This document shows positions 25,017-33,360 of a DNA stretch of 51,737 nt, in pieces. Made by a program: the position numbers and the translations under genes. Numbering within the stretch: position 1 is the first letter of the stretch; every line of letters begins with the position of its first letter. This stretch comes from Actinomycetes bacterium. GTDB lineage: Bacteria; Actinomycetota; Actinomycetes; Actinomycetales; Dermatophilaceae. The DNA is taken from positions 1 to 51,737 of the forward strand of contig JAKPEG010000231.1 in NCBI GenBank assembly GCA_029552065.1, written 5' to 3'. Below the pieces are notes generated by a model, which was not told where the DNA came from, ran no database searches, and saw nothing but the letters and a program-made list of their open reading frames with translations.

Positions 25017-25798
25017 TCGTCGACGCCCACTGCCACGTCTGGCCCGACCACATCGCCAAGGCCGTCCTTGCTCAGCGACCGGCTGGCCTGGACGGCAGCT
25101 TCGACGGGACCCTCACCGGTCTGCTCGACACGATGGACACCGCCGGCGTCGACCGGGCCTGTGCCCTCGCCATCGCCAACAAGGCCTCGACGGTCGAGCG
25201 GACCAACGAGTGGATCGCCGGTGTGCCTCGCGACCGGCTTGTGCCCTTCGGCACCGTGCATCCCGGGCTGTCCGACGAGGCCAACCTCCGATCGTTGCGC
25301 GACAACGGGATCCGCGGGGTGAAGCTGCACCCGCTCTTCCAGGAGCTCGACTTCGCCGACCCGCGCGTGCTCGATCTGATGCGAGCGCTCGCCGATGACC
25401 AGGTCACCGTCCTGACCCACGTCGGTGCGGGTGGCGACGCGCAGGCAAACGAACGCGGAGCCCCGGCTGCGCTGCGCCGACTCGTCGACGCAGTGCCCGA
25501 CCTGGTAGTCGTCGCCTTCCACTACGGCGGCTACCACCGGCTCGACGAGGCGCAGCAACAACTCATCGGCACCCGGGTGCTCGTCGAGACCTCGTGGCCT
25601 CCGTCGCTGGCCACCCTGGACCCGCAGCGGATCGTCGAGGTGATCCGCCAACACGGGGTGGATCGGGTGGTCTTCGGCTCGGACTGGCCGATGACCGACC
25701 CCGGGGCGGAGATCGCGGCGATCCGCGAGCTCGCCTTGACTCCGCAGGAGCAGCACGCGATCCTCGGCGGGAACCTGGCCCGGTTGCTGCAGCTCTGA
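25013..25798 (+). CDS. Amidohydrolase-2 family protein
   Basis: A 261-residue TIM-barrel amidohydrolase beginning VIVDAHCHVWP (HxH metal pair). Further ligands are in GVKLHPLFQELD, VLTHVGAGGD and FHYGGYHRLDEA, with the terminal Asp in VFGSDWPMTDPG. It is shorter than the homolog at 12997-14043 and not a close copy. The GTG at 25013 overlaps the preceding stop (GTGA) and has GGAGG eight bases upstream. In an operon with two acyl-CoA dehydrogenases, it could hydrolyse a lactone or cyclic intermediate. The specific role is unknown. Confidence 0.88.
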   Translation: MIVDAHCHVWPDHIAKAVLAQRPAGLDGSFDGTLTGLLDTMDTAGVDRACALAIANKASTVERTNEWIAGVPRDRLVPFGTVHPGLSDEANLRSLRDNGIRGVKLHPLFQELDFADPRVLDLMRALADDQVTVLTHVGAGGDAQANERGAPAALRRLVDAVPDLVVVAFHYGGYHRLDEAQQQLIGTRVLVETSWPPSLATLDPQRIVEVIRQHGVDRVVFGSDWPMTDPGAEIAAIRELALTPQEQHAILGGNLARLLQL

Positions 25799-25808
25799 AG
25801 GCGACGTG

Positions 25809-27266
25809 ATGATGAGCCGAGCCGAGCCCGCTCCCCCGCCGCCCGGGGTCACCGACCCCCAACCGCCGGCTGGTCTCGTCCCGTGCCTGGTGTATGCCGC
25901 CCTCTGCGGCTCGGTCGTCGCCGGACTGGGCAACCCGATCGTCGTCGAGGTCTCGCGTGAACTGCGCGTCTCGCTCGAGGCCGCCCAGTGGGCGCTCACC
26001 GTCACCCTGCTGTTCGGCGTGGTCTCGACCCCGATCGTCGCGCGGATCGCCGACGGGCGGCTGCGCACGAAGGTGCTCACCGCCGCCCTCGTCATCGTCG
26101 CCCTCGGTTGCCTCGTCGGTGCCGTGCTCCCGACGTATGCCGGGCTGGTCACCGGACGAGCGCTCAACGGGTTGGGCTACACACTCGTCGCCCTCACCGT
26201 GGGGATCGCCCGCGAGCACCTGAGCGGGCGGCGGCTGGCCCGCACCCTCGCCGTGCTCTCGACGAGCCTGGCCGTCGGTGCCGGCCTGGCCAACCCCGCC
26301 GTCGGTCTTGCGGTCGGCCTGTGGGACTACCGTGCCGGCTTCGTCCTGGCCTTCGTGGTGTGTCTCGTGGGCGTGGTGTGGACGTGGCGCGCGCTGCCTG
26401 AACCACTCACCCACGTCGACCCCATCCGAGCCGACCCGTGGGGCGCCCTGCTGCTCGTGACCGGCCTGGGCTTGGCGCTGCTGGCCATCACGCACGGCAA
26501 CTCCTGGGGGTGGCACTCGGCCGGCGTGCTCGCGATGGCCGTCGCCGGCATACTCCTGCTCGTCGCGTTCACCGCCGTCGAGCTGCGGCTGGCCCACCCG
26601 CTGGTCGACCTGCGGCTGGCCGTCTCCTCGGGCGTGCTCGGTGCCAACCTGGGGGCGCTGCTCATCGGCTGGTCGGTCTTCGCCGGGGCAGGAGCGGCGA
26701 TCATCCTCGTCCAGCAGCGCCCCGCGGGAGGCGTGGGCCTCGGGCTTTCGGTCTTTGTCAGCGGCCTGCTCATGGGGCCGATGGCGCTGGGTTCACTGGT
26801 CTCCCCCTGGCTCGCCCGACGGCTCGCCGACCGGGTCGGGGAGCGGGCTCTGCTGCCGATCGCCGCAGCGGCCTGCACCATCGCCTTCGGCGTTTTCGCC
26901 GTCCGTCACCATTCACCTGCCGACGTGCTGCTCATGATGGGGCTCATGGGTCTGGGGGTCGGCGTCGGCTATTCGGTGCTGCCGAACATCGTCGTCGCCC
27001 GGACCCCACCGGAGCGCACCGCGAGCGCCACCGGGGTCAACCAGGTGCTCCGGTTGCTCGGCGGGGCCGTCGGCGCGGCCGTGGCAGTCGCCGTACTCGT
27101 CGCCCACACCGATCCGGCGACCGGGCTGCCCGCGGATTCGGGATATGTCGCCGCGTCGCTGGTCAGCTCGCTGGTCGCGCTCGCCGCCGTGCCGCTCACC
27201 TGGTGGCTCGTGCCGCCCCGCCCCTCGTCGCACCGACTTCCCACCCCACCGGAGCCACTCGGATGA
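25809..27266 (+). CDS. MFS transporter, DHA2/EmrB-QacA-like
   Basis: About 485 residues with 12 to 14 hydrophobic segments in the inner membrane. The second-segment region VTLLFGVVSTPIVARIADGRLRTK corresponds to the MFS motif between helices 2 and 3. YSVLPNIVVARTPPERTASATGVNQVLRLLGGAVG is the late loop and motif usual in DHA2 drug/organic-anion antiporters. Adjacent ATG codons at 25809 and 25812 (and a GTG at 25806) are possible starts. It lies in the acyl-CoA dehydrogenase operon, so it may import the growth substrate or export a metabolite; direction cannot be told. Confidence 0.9.
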   Translation: MMSRAEPAPPPPGVTDPQPPAGLVPCLVYAALCGSVVAGLGNPIVVEVSRELRVSLEAAQWALTVTLLFGVVSTPIVARIADGRLRTKVLTAALVIVALGCLVGAVLPTYAGLVTGRALNGLGYTLVALTVGIAREHLSGRRLARTLAVLSTSLAVGAGLANPAVGLAVGLWDYRAGFVLAFVVCLVGVVWTWRALPEPLTHVDPIRADPWGALLLVTGLGLALLAITHGNSWGWHSAGVLAMAVAGILLLVAFTAVELRLAHPLVDLRLAVSSGVLGANLGALLIGWSVFAGAGAAIILVQQRPAGGVGLGLSVFVSGLLMGPMALGSLVSPWLARRLADRVGERALLPIAAAACTIAFGVFAVRHHSPADVLLMMGLMGLGVGVGYSVLPNIVVARTPPERTASATGVNQVLRLLGGAVGAAVAVAVLVAHTDPATGLPADSGYVAASLVSSLVALAAVPLTWWLVPPRPSSHRLPTPPEPLG

Positions 27267-28078
27267 TCCTCGAACCCGGCCAGGTCGCGGTCGTCACCGG
27301 CGCCGCCAGCGGCATCGGTCGCGCGCTCGCCCATGCCTTCGCCCGGCGAGGCCTGACGGTCGTCGCCGTCGACGTCGAGGAAGGCCCACTCAACGCGATC
27401 GTCGCCGAGTTGCACGGGCTCGGCGTCCCCGCCCAAGGGCAGCGCGTCGACGTCCGCGACCCCGAGGCCGTGACCGCCCTCGCCGAGGCGGTCGTCACGG
27501 CATACGGGCGGGTCGACGTTGTCTGCAACAACGCGGGCGTCGTCACCCCCCGAGTGCTCTCCTGGGAGGTCTCGGCTGCGGATGCCCGCTGGACGCTCGA
27601 GGTCAACCTGCTCGGCGTGCTCAACGGCATCCGGGCCTTCGTGCCGTACCTCGTCGCGGCCGGTCGCGGCCACGTCGTCAACACCGCGTCCGTCGCCGGG
27701 CTCACACCGGTGCCCGGGGGCAGCACGATCGCCTACACGGCGAGCAAGTATGCCGTGGTCGGCGCCTCCGAGACCCTCGCTCTCGAGCTCGCCCACCTGG
27801 CACCCGAGGTCGGGGTCACCGTGCTGTGCCCCGGGCCGGTGCCCTCACGGATCCTCGAAGCGGGGCGCAACCGACCGGCCGAGGCCGGAGCGTCGAGCGT
27901 CGGCGTCGGTGCCCTGCCTGCGGTGGCGTTGGGGATGACCCAGGTGCCGGCCGAGCAGGTCGCCGAGCTCGTCTGCGCGGCGATCGAGGCGCGCCGAGCG
28001 CTCGTCGTCACCGCTGCGGACGTCGCCGAACTGGCCCGGGCCCGAGTGCGGCGGCTGCTCGCCGAGCTCGACGGCTAG
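27263..28078 (+). CDS. Short-chain dehydrogenase/reductase
   Basis: A 271-residue SDR, last gene of the operon; its ATG overlaps the MFS stop (ATGA). TGAASGIGRALAHAFA is the cofactor motif, VVAVDVEEG suggests NAD rather than NADP preference because of the acidic residue after strand 2, and CNNAGVV and AYTASKYAVVG (Tyr-Lys) complete the site. It lacks the usual VDGG ending and carries a longer C-terminal tail (AADVAELARARVRRLLAELDG). Substrate unknown; probably an alcohol step in the same pathway. Confidence 0.92.
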   Translation: MILEPGQVAVVTGAASGIGRALAHAFARRGLTVVAVDVEEGPLNAIVAELHGLGVPAQGQRVDVRDPEAVTALAEAVVTAYGRVDVVCNNAGVVTPRVLSWEVSAADARWTLEVNLLGVLNGIRAFVPYLVAAGRGHVVNTASVAGLTPVPGGSTIAYTASKYAVVGASETLALELAHLAPEVGVTVLCPGPVPSRILEAGRNRPAEAGASSVGVGALPAVALGMTQVPAEQVAELVCAAIEARRALVVTAADVAELARARVRRLLAELDG

Positions 28079-28112
28079 CGGTTGGGCTCGTGGGTGCCGG
28101 TCCGTCCTGGCC

Positions 28113-30128
28113 TTATCGGATCGCGGTGACGGTCAGCAGGGTGATGCCCCGACTGGGCGTCGTCATCCAGATCTGATAGCCGCCGGGGACCGTCCGGATC
28201 TCGGCGTGCGTCGGGTGCCAGGCCAACCTGCCCCACTGCGGTTCGACGACGACGTGGAAGATGCCGGTGCGGGGGCGTGCCGCATTCGACGTCGTGTCGA
28301 GCCAGCACAGGTCACCGTCGCACATGTACCAGAGCAGGCCGTCGGGACTGACCCCGAATGCGCCGGTCTCCGCTCCGCGCACGGCGGCCGGCGGATAGCG
28401 AACCCAGGTCCCCGCGGCCATGTCGACCCGGTAGAGACCCTCGTCGCTGCCGACCCACGCCTGCCGGGTGCCGATGGGGGCGACCCAGCGGCCTCCAACC
28501 GGCACGGAGCGGGTGTCTGTGCCGTTGGTCCAGAACGTCCCGCCGAGGCCAGCTGCCCAGACGTAGCCCGGATGATCGGGATCGGCGACCGGGTCCGTGC
28601 CCCACAGTGCGCCGGTCCCGTCGGCGAAGCTGTGCCAGGAACCGTCCTCGAGGTATCCGTTCATCGCCGACGAGCCGCCGGCCCACAGTCGGCCGAGCCC
28701 GTCCTCGGCGAGCGAGTAGGTGTCGGCGGGCAGGTTGAGGTCGACGTACCCAGCGCCGTCCCATTGCACGAGGCCGCCCCCGGTGAGGGCAATCGCGACG
28801 GCGCCCGAGGCGCGCCGGAGGATGGCATTGGTGGACGCCGTGGGGAACTCGAATGGCACGGTGCCCGGGAGGCCATGGCCAAGCTGGGTGTTGTTCTTCC
28901 ACCGGACGCCGTCCCACACCGCCCATCCGCCGACGGAGGTCGAGACGTTCTGGGTGACGTAGACCTTGCCGTCGGCGCCGATGTCCAGGCCGAGTGGGAA
29001 GTTGTCGCCCATCGAGGAGTTGGTGATCCGCAGTCGCTGCCACGTGCCGGTGGCCGGGTCGCGGAACCTCGCCCCTTGAGCACCGGAGGCCCAGATCGTG
29101 CCGGTCTGCTCGTCGAGATCGACGCTTTGGATGCCCAGCCCGAAATTGCTCTCGCCGCCGACCCCGAGATCCGTCCAGGCGGCGCCGTCCCACCCCCAGA
29201 CGTGCCCGTCGCCGTAGCCGACGAGCACCTTCCCGTCGCCGTATCCCTTGAGCCGCTGGATGTACTGCGCGCCGAGCCCGTCCGGCAGCGTCGAAGGCGT
29301 CCAGCTGAGGTCGGGGGCATAGGAGCCGAAGGTGTAGCCCGTCTCACCGTTGGCGTCCGGTCCGACGGCCCGGACGGCGAACAGCCGCCCGCGCCCGTCC
29401 GTTGGGTCCTTGCCGAGCCAGTAGACGTGGGCGTCGGTGTCGAACAGGGACCAGGCGCGGGTCGCCGAGTCGAAGCGCCGGGCACGATAGGTCGACTCCT
29501 CGGTGATGCTGACGAACACCGAGTACGACCCGTCGGGGCGGGGCTGGACGGCGATGCTGGTCGCATTCTCGGCCCACGTCGTGGCCCGACCCGTCCGGGG
29601 GTCGATCTGGGCGACGAGGGCACCCTGCGCGGCCCAGACCGTACCGTCAGGTGCGATGTCCAGGTCGTAGGCGCCACCGGAGAAGCCAGCGTTCCCGTCC
29701 AGGTCCCAGCGCCGCAGCGAGCTCGTCCCGAGTCGCGGGTCCATCGAGAAGACGCCGGTCCCGGAGGCGAACCAGATCGTCCCCTGGGCTTCGGTGATGT
29801 CGCGGACCCGTGCAGTGCCGGTGATGTTCGGGCTGCCCAGGATCGGCAGGTCCACGTTGGAGACGTTGACGAACCGGTCCTCGGCCACGCGGTACTGTGC
29901 GAGGCCGCCCTCTTCGAAAGTGGGGTCGTAGCCGCCGATCCACGGGTTGCCGTCGGCCCCGACGAAGAGCGCCTCGCTCCAGTCGCCCTGGACCCCGGTG
30001 TTGCCCATCCGGATGTACTGCATCGAGACGGTGCCCGGTGGCGGCTGGTCGGGTGCGACCGCGTGGGCCGGCACGGTCCACAGGCCGAGCGAGAGGGCGA
30101 GCACGACGACGGCGGCGGATCGCTTCAT
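28113..30128 (-). CDS. Secreted repeat protein, predicted beta-propeller
   Basis: A 671-residue exported protein. An N-terminal signal peptide (MKRSAAVVVLALSLGLWTVPAHA) is followed by many ~40-60-residue repeats of the kind DGNPWIGGY, GTIWFASGTGVFSMD, DGTVWAAQGALVAQID, GKVYVTQNV, GRLWAGG and YVWAAGLGGTFW. These resemble the WxxxxxG strands of two-component-type or Vgb-like propellers. The ATG at 30128 follows GAGGAGG. No enzyme motif or anchor is visible. The gene sits alone between two catabolic blocks and contains no GTATGCCG octamer. Function unknown; extracellular binding or a lyase-like activity is possible. Confidence 0.85.
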   Translation of the reverse strand: MKRSAAVVVLALSLGLWTVPAHAVAPDQPPPGTVSMQYIRMGNTGVQGDWSEALFVGADGNPWIGGYDPTFEEGGLAQYRVAEDRFVNVSNVDLPILGSPNITGTARVRDITEAQGTIWFASGTGVFSMDPRLGTSSLRRWDLDGNAGFSGGAYDLDIAPDGTVWAAQGALVAQIDPRTGRATTWAENATSIAVQPRPDGSYSVFVSITEESTYRARRFDSATRAWSLFDTDAHVYWLGKDPTDGRGRLFAVRAVGPDANGETGYTFGSYAPDLSWTPSTLPDGLGAQYIQRLKGYGDGKVLVGYGDGHVWGWDGAAWTDLGVGGESNFGLGIQSVDLDEQTGTIWASGAQGARFRDPATGTWQRLRITNSSMGDNFPLGLDIGADGKVYVTQNVSTSVGGWAVWDGVRWKNNTQLGHGLPGTVPFEFPTASTNAILRRASGAVAIALTGGGLVQWDGAGYVDLNLPADTYSLAEDGLGRLWAGGSSAMNGYLEDGSWHSFADGTGALWGTDPVADPDHPGYVWAAGLGGTFWTNGTDTRSVPVGGRWVAPIGTRQAWVGSDEGLYRVDMAAGTWVRYPPAAVRGAETGAFGVSPDGLLWYMCDGDLCWLDTTSNAARPRTGIFHVVVEPQWGRLAWHPTHAEIRTVPGGYQIWMTTPSRGITLLTVTAIR

Positions 30129-30305
30129 GGGGCCTCCTCGGTTCACGTCTGGCCTGACCGACCTTAGGAGGAGGGGGCACCGTGGGCACCTGCACCAATG
30201 GACGGTTGCGGGTGTCCGGGCGGGTCGGGCAAACTCCCCTTCCCACGATCCGCTTCGGTGGCTGGTCTCCCGGCGGTTGGCCGGTGTCGAACCGCGGCTC
30301 AGGCC

Positions 30306-31070
30306 CTACTTCGCGGTGAGGCCGCCGTCGACCGGGATCGTCACGCCGGTGACATAGCTCGACAGGTCAGAGGCGAGGAAGAGCGCGACGTTGGCGATCT
30401 CCTCCGGCTGGCTGGCCCGGCCGAGCGGGATGGTCGCGGCGAACGCGGCCTTGCGTGTGGCGATCTCCTGCTCGTCGTCGATCCGGAAGAACGCGGCCAG
30501 GCCGGGGGTTTCGACCTGTCCCGGGGCTATCGCGTTGACCCGGATCCCGTCCGCGGCCAAGGCGAGGGCGTAGGAGCGGACCAGGGCGATGATGCCGCCC
30601 TTGGTGAAGGAGTAGAGCGGCGAGAACGGGCTGCCGACCAGGCCCGAGGTCGAGCTGGTGAAGATCACCGAGGCTCCGCCGGCGGCCTTGAGCGCGTCGA
30701 GCAGGTGCCCGGTGAGGAAGAAGCTGGACCGGGCATTGATCTCGATCCCGGTGTCCCAGTCCGCCTCGGTGAGCTGCATGCCGGCCGCGCCGGGGATGCC
30801 CACGTTGTTGTAGAGCACGTGCAACGCGCCGTGCTCACGGGTCACGTCAGCGCCAAGCCGCTCGAGCGCCCCGAGATCGCGCACGTCGACGGCGGCCGCT
30901 GTCGCACTGCCGCCGGACTCGCGGATGCCGGCTGCGGTCGACTCGGCCGCATCGGCGTTGACGTCGACGACAATCACGTGTGCGCCCTGTGCGGCGAACG
31001 TCCGGGCCGCGGCCTGGCCCATGCCGGAGGCGCCTGCGGTGATGAGGGCAACCTTGTCCTGCAACAACAT
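30306..31070 (-). CDS. Short-chain dehydrogenase/reductase
   Basis: A 254-residue classical SDR. TAGASGMG is the cofactor loop, VIVVDVNAD indicates NAD preference, YNNVG replaces the usual NNAG, and SSTSGLVGSPFSPLYSFTKGG carries Ser-Tyr-Lys. The C-terminus SSYVTGVTIPVDGGLTAK is standard. GGAG lies six bases upstream of the ATG. It follows the flavin reductase by 17 bases, so the two are co-transcribed and may act on the same unsaturated or keto intermediate. Confidence 0.93.
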   Translation of the reverse strand: MLLQDKVALITAGASGMGQAAARTFAAQGAHVIVVDVNADAAESTAAGIRESGGSATAAAVDVRDLGALERLGADVTREHGALHVLYNNVGIPGAAGMQLTEADWDTGIEINARSSFFLTGHLLDALKAAGGASVIFTSSTSGLVGSPFSPLYSFTKGGIIALVRSYALALAADGIRVNAIAPGQVETPGLAAFFRIDDEQEIATRKAAFAATIPLGRASQPEEIANVALFLASDLSSYVTGVTIPVDGGLTAK

Positions 31071-31087
31071 TCGTGTCTCCTGAAGGG

Positions 31088-33109
31088 TCAGGCCGGGCGG
31101 GCTGCGGCGGGCTGGGTTTCTCGGTGGGTGAGCAAGTCGGCGAGCGCATAGGCCTGCCGCGTGGCGAAGACGAGCCGGCGAGGCGCATAGGCGTCACCGA
31201 GCAGGTGGACGTCGGTATGCCGCCCGCTGGCGACGATCTCGTCATAGAGTCGCGAGTCGGAGACCCCGCCGCAGGCCAGGACCGTCGTGTCGACGTCCTC
31301 GATCGTGCTCTCGCGCAGCGAGTAGACGTTGCGGGTGCGCACCCGTCCGGGTTCGATCCGGACAACCTCCTGCATCGCGCGTAGCACGACCTCCTGCGCG
31401 TCGAGGCGGCCGAGGATGCCGCCGGAGATGTAGCGGCCGAGCAACGGGGCCGGGGACGGCGTGGCGAAGACGAGGGTCACCTGGTGACCGCGGCCGGCGA
31501 GATAGTCGGCGAGCGAGAGTGGCGGGACATGGTCGTCCTGGGCGACCACGACGACGCGTTGTCCCGGGGCGGCTCGGCCGGCCAGGACGTCGCGGATCTC
31601 GAGGACCGCCGGAGCGTCGGCGCCGAGGATGGGCGGCCGACGCGCCCTGGCACCGGTCGCCACCGCGATGGTGTCGGCCGCGGCGCCGAGGGCTGCCTCG
31701 AGGGTGGCCTCCCGACCGAGCTCTACGGCGACGCCGGCGCGCCGCAGGCGCTCCCGCTGCCAGGTGAGGTAGGCGGCATACATCTCGTGGCGTGGCGCGA
31801 GGGCGGCATACCGGAGTTGACCGCCGAGCTCGGTGTCCTTCTCCCACAGGGTGACGCGACGGCCCGCCTCGGCCATCAGCGCAGCCAGCTCCATGCCGGC
31901 TGGGCCACCGCCGACGACGAGCAGCCGCTCGGGCCGAGCGCTGCGGGGCAGGGGACCGTCGACCTCGCGGCTCGTGCCGGGGTTGACCGCGCATCCGAAG
32001 CCCAGGCCTTCGACATAGCGGCGGCTGATGCACTCGTTGCCGCCGACACAGGGGCGGATCTGCTCGGGGTGGCCCTCACGGGCCTTGACGAGCAGGTCGC
32101 CGTCGGCGATGTGCGCTCGGGCCATGCCGACCAGGTCGGCCTGGCCCGCGGCGAGGATGCGTTCGGCGACGTCGGGGTGGTTGATCCGACCGGTGTGCAC
32201 GACCGGCAGCGAGATGGCCGCCCGCAATCGTCCGGCCAGGTCGGCCCATTGCCCGGGCTCGTAGTAGGTGGGCTGGATGTAGCTCGGGTTGCCCCAGGGA
32301 CTGCCCACCACTCCGTGGACATAGTCGATGAAGCCGGTGGACTCGAGGTACTGGGCCAGCTCGATCCCCGCACCCGCGTCATAGCCCTCTGGCGCCTCCT
32401 CGCGCAGGTTGAGCCGGACACCGACGGTCATCGACCCTCCGACCTCGTCACGGATCGCCCGCAGGGTCTCCACGGCGAACCGGCAGCGGTTCTCCAGCGA
32501 GCCGCCATACTCGTCGTCACGATGATTGGTGTAGGGCGAGAGGAACCACTCGTGGACGTCGTCGTGGTTGAGGTGCAGCTCGACCCCGTCGGCTCTCCCC
32601 TGCAGGGAAAGACGCGCGGAATATGCGTATTCGCGGACGAACTCGGCGATGTCGGCACGGGTCATCACATGCGGGACGAGATTGATGACCGGGGCGCTGA
32701 GCGTCGCTGACGGGCCGTGCGGCATACCACCCTGGTGGACGATCTGCACGCTCACCGCGGTCCCGTGCGCGTGCAGAGCGTCGGAGAACGCCTGGACCCG
32801 CTCGACGAAGTAGGGCAGCCGGAAGAAGCCGAGCGTCGCCGCGCCGACGCCAGTGGGCTCGAAGCCGGGGATGACGTGGTTACGCAGGTGGGTCGAGAGG
32901 GAGGCGACCCACGCGACACCCGCCCGCGCCCGCTGTTCGAAGTACGCGATATTGCGGGCCGCTTCCTCCTCGGTGCCGTAGATGTTGCCGATCGCCGAGG
33001 CGTGTGGCGGAAGCATCACCCGGTTGCGCAGCCGCATCGTGCCGACCGTGATCGGCGCGAAGAGATGCGGATAGCGCTCGTCCTGTCCGATCGACGCCGG
33101 CTCGCCCAC
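31088..33109 (-). CDS. Old Yellow Enzyme-type FMN/FeS/FAD oxidoreductase (2,4-dienoyl-CoA reductase-like)
   Basis: A 673-residue two-part flavoenzyme. Residues ~10-370 form the OYE TIM barrel with FMN (VMLPPHASAIG, VHQGGMPHG, GVELHLNHDDVHEWFLSPYTNHRDDEYGGS). Residues ~400-660 form an FAD/NAD(P) module (LLVVGGGPAGMELAALMAEAG, VTLWEKDTELGGQLRYAA). Between them is the [4Fe-4S] loop. It reads CVGGNEC then GFGCAVNP, so three of the four expected cysteines are present and the second position is Gly. The GTG at 33109 has AGGAGG seven bases upstream. Probably NAD(P)H-dependent reduction or demethylation of an enoyl or amine substrate. Confidence 0.92.
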   Translation of the reverse strand: MGEPASIGQDERYPHLFAPITVGTMRLRNRVMLPPHASAIGNIYGTEEEAARNIAYFEQRARAGVAWVASLSTHLRNHVIPGFEPTGVGAATLGFFRLPYFVERVQAFSDALHAHGTAVSVQIVHQGGMPHGPSATLSAPVINLVPHVMTRADIAEFVREYAYSARLSLQGRADGVELHLNHDDVHEWFLSPYTNHRDDEYGGSLENRCRFAVETLRAIRDEVGGSMTVGVRLNLREEAPEGYDAGAGIELAQYLESTGFIDYVHGVVGSPWGNPSYIQPTYYEPGQWADLAGRLRAAISLPVVHTGRINHPDVAERILAAGQADLVGMARAHIADGDLLVKAREGHPEQIRPCVGGNECISRRYVEGLGFGCAVNPGTSREVDGPLPRSARPERLLVVGGGPAGMELAALMAEAGRRVTLWEKDTELGGQLRYAALAPRHEMYAAYLTWQRERLRRAGVAVELGREATLEAALGAAADTIAVATGARARRPPILGADAPAVLEIRDVLAGRAAPGQRVVVVAQDDHVPPLSLADYLAGRGHQVTLVFATPSPAPLLGRYISGGILGRLDAQEVVLRAMQEVVRIEPGRVRTRNVYSLRESTIEDVDTTVLACGGVSDSRLYDEIVASGRHTDVHLLGDAYAPRRLVFATRQAYALADLLTHRETQPAAARPA

Positions 33110-33130
33110 GACACACCTCCTGAGTCACTG

Positions 33131-33146
33131 CATATCATAACCATAG
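33131..33146 (-). promoter_or_regulatory. Box shared with the acyl-CoA dehydrogenase promoter
   Basis: Read on the minus strand, CTATGGTTATGATATG lies 22 bases upstream of the reductase GTG and contains a -10-like TATGAT. Its first 15 bases match 12 of 15 of the palindrome at 22622-22636. The same regulator probably sees both. A clear -35 is not visible. Confidence 0.45.
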
Positions 33147-33250
33147 ATTAGTCTCGCCGGAATGGCCCGGCGGGAGATGCGGTGCACGGAGGACCCACGG
33201 GCAATCGTCCGCGGTCGCGCGCCTGAAACACACCACCCGCCAGACAGGCA

Positions 33251-33279
33251 CCCTCGACCGCCTTCCTCGCGGTCGAGGG
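33251..33279. terminator. Perfect 10-bp hairpin downstream of the cyclodeaminase gene
   Basis: CCCTCGACCG (33251-33260) pairs exactly with CGGTCGAGGG (33270-33279) across a nine-base loop, about 80 bases past the minus-strand stop at 33361. No T-run follows in either direction. It is the only clear structure in the 250-base gap 33110-33360. Confidence 0.5.
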
Positions 33280-33360
33280 GGCCAACGGTCGAGTTCCCAG
33301 GGCGGCACCCGGGTCGCTGGCGCTGCCGGGCTCCCCAGTTGTGAACTGGCCCCGGTCGGC

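Noticed and set aside
28206-30167. 653-codon + frame opposite the propeller gene
   Set aside because: Antisense of a repeat-containing gene; the signal peptide and repeats exist only on the minus strand.
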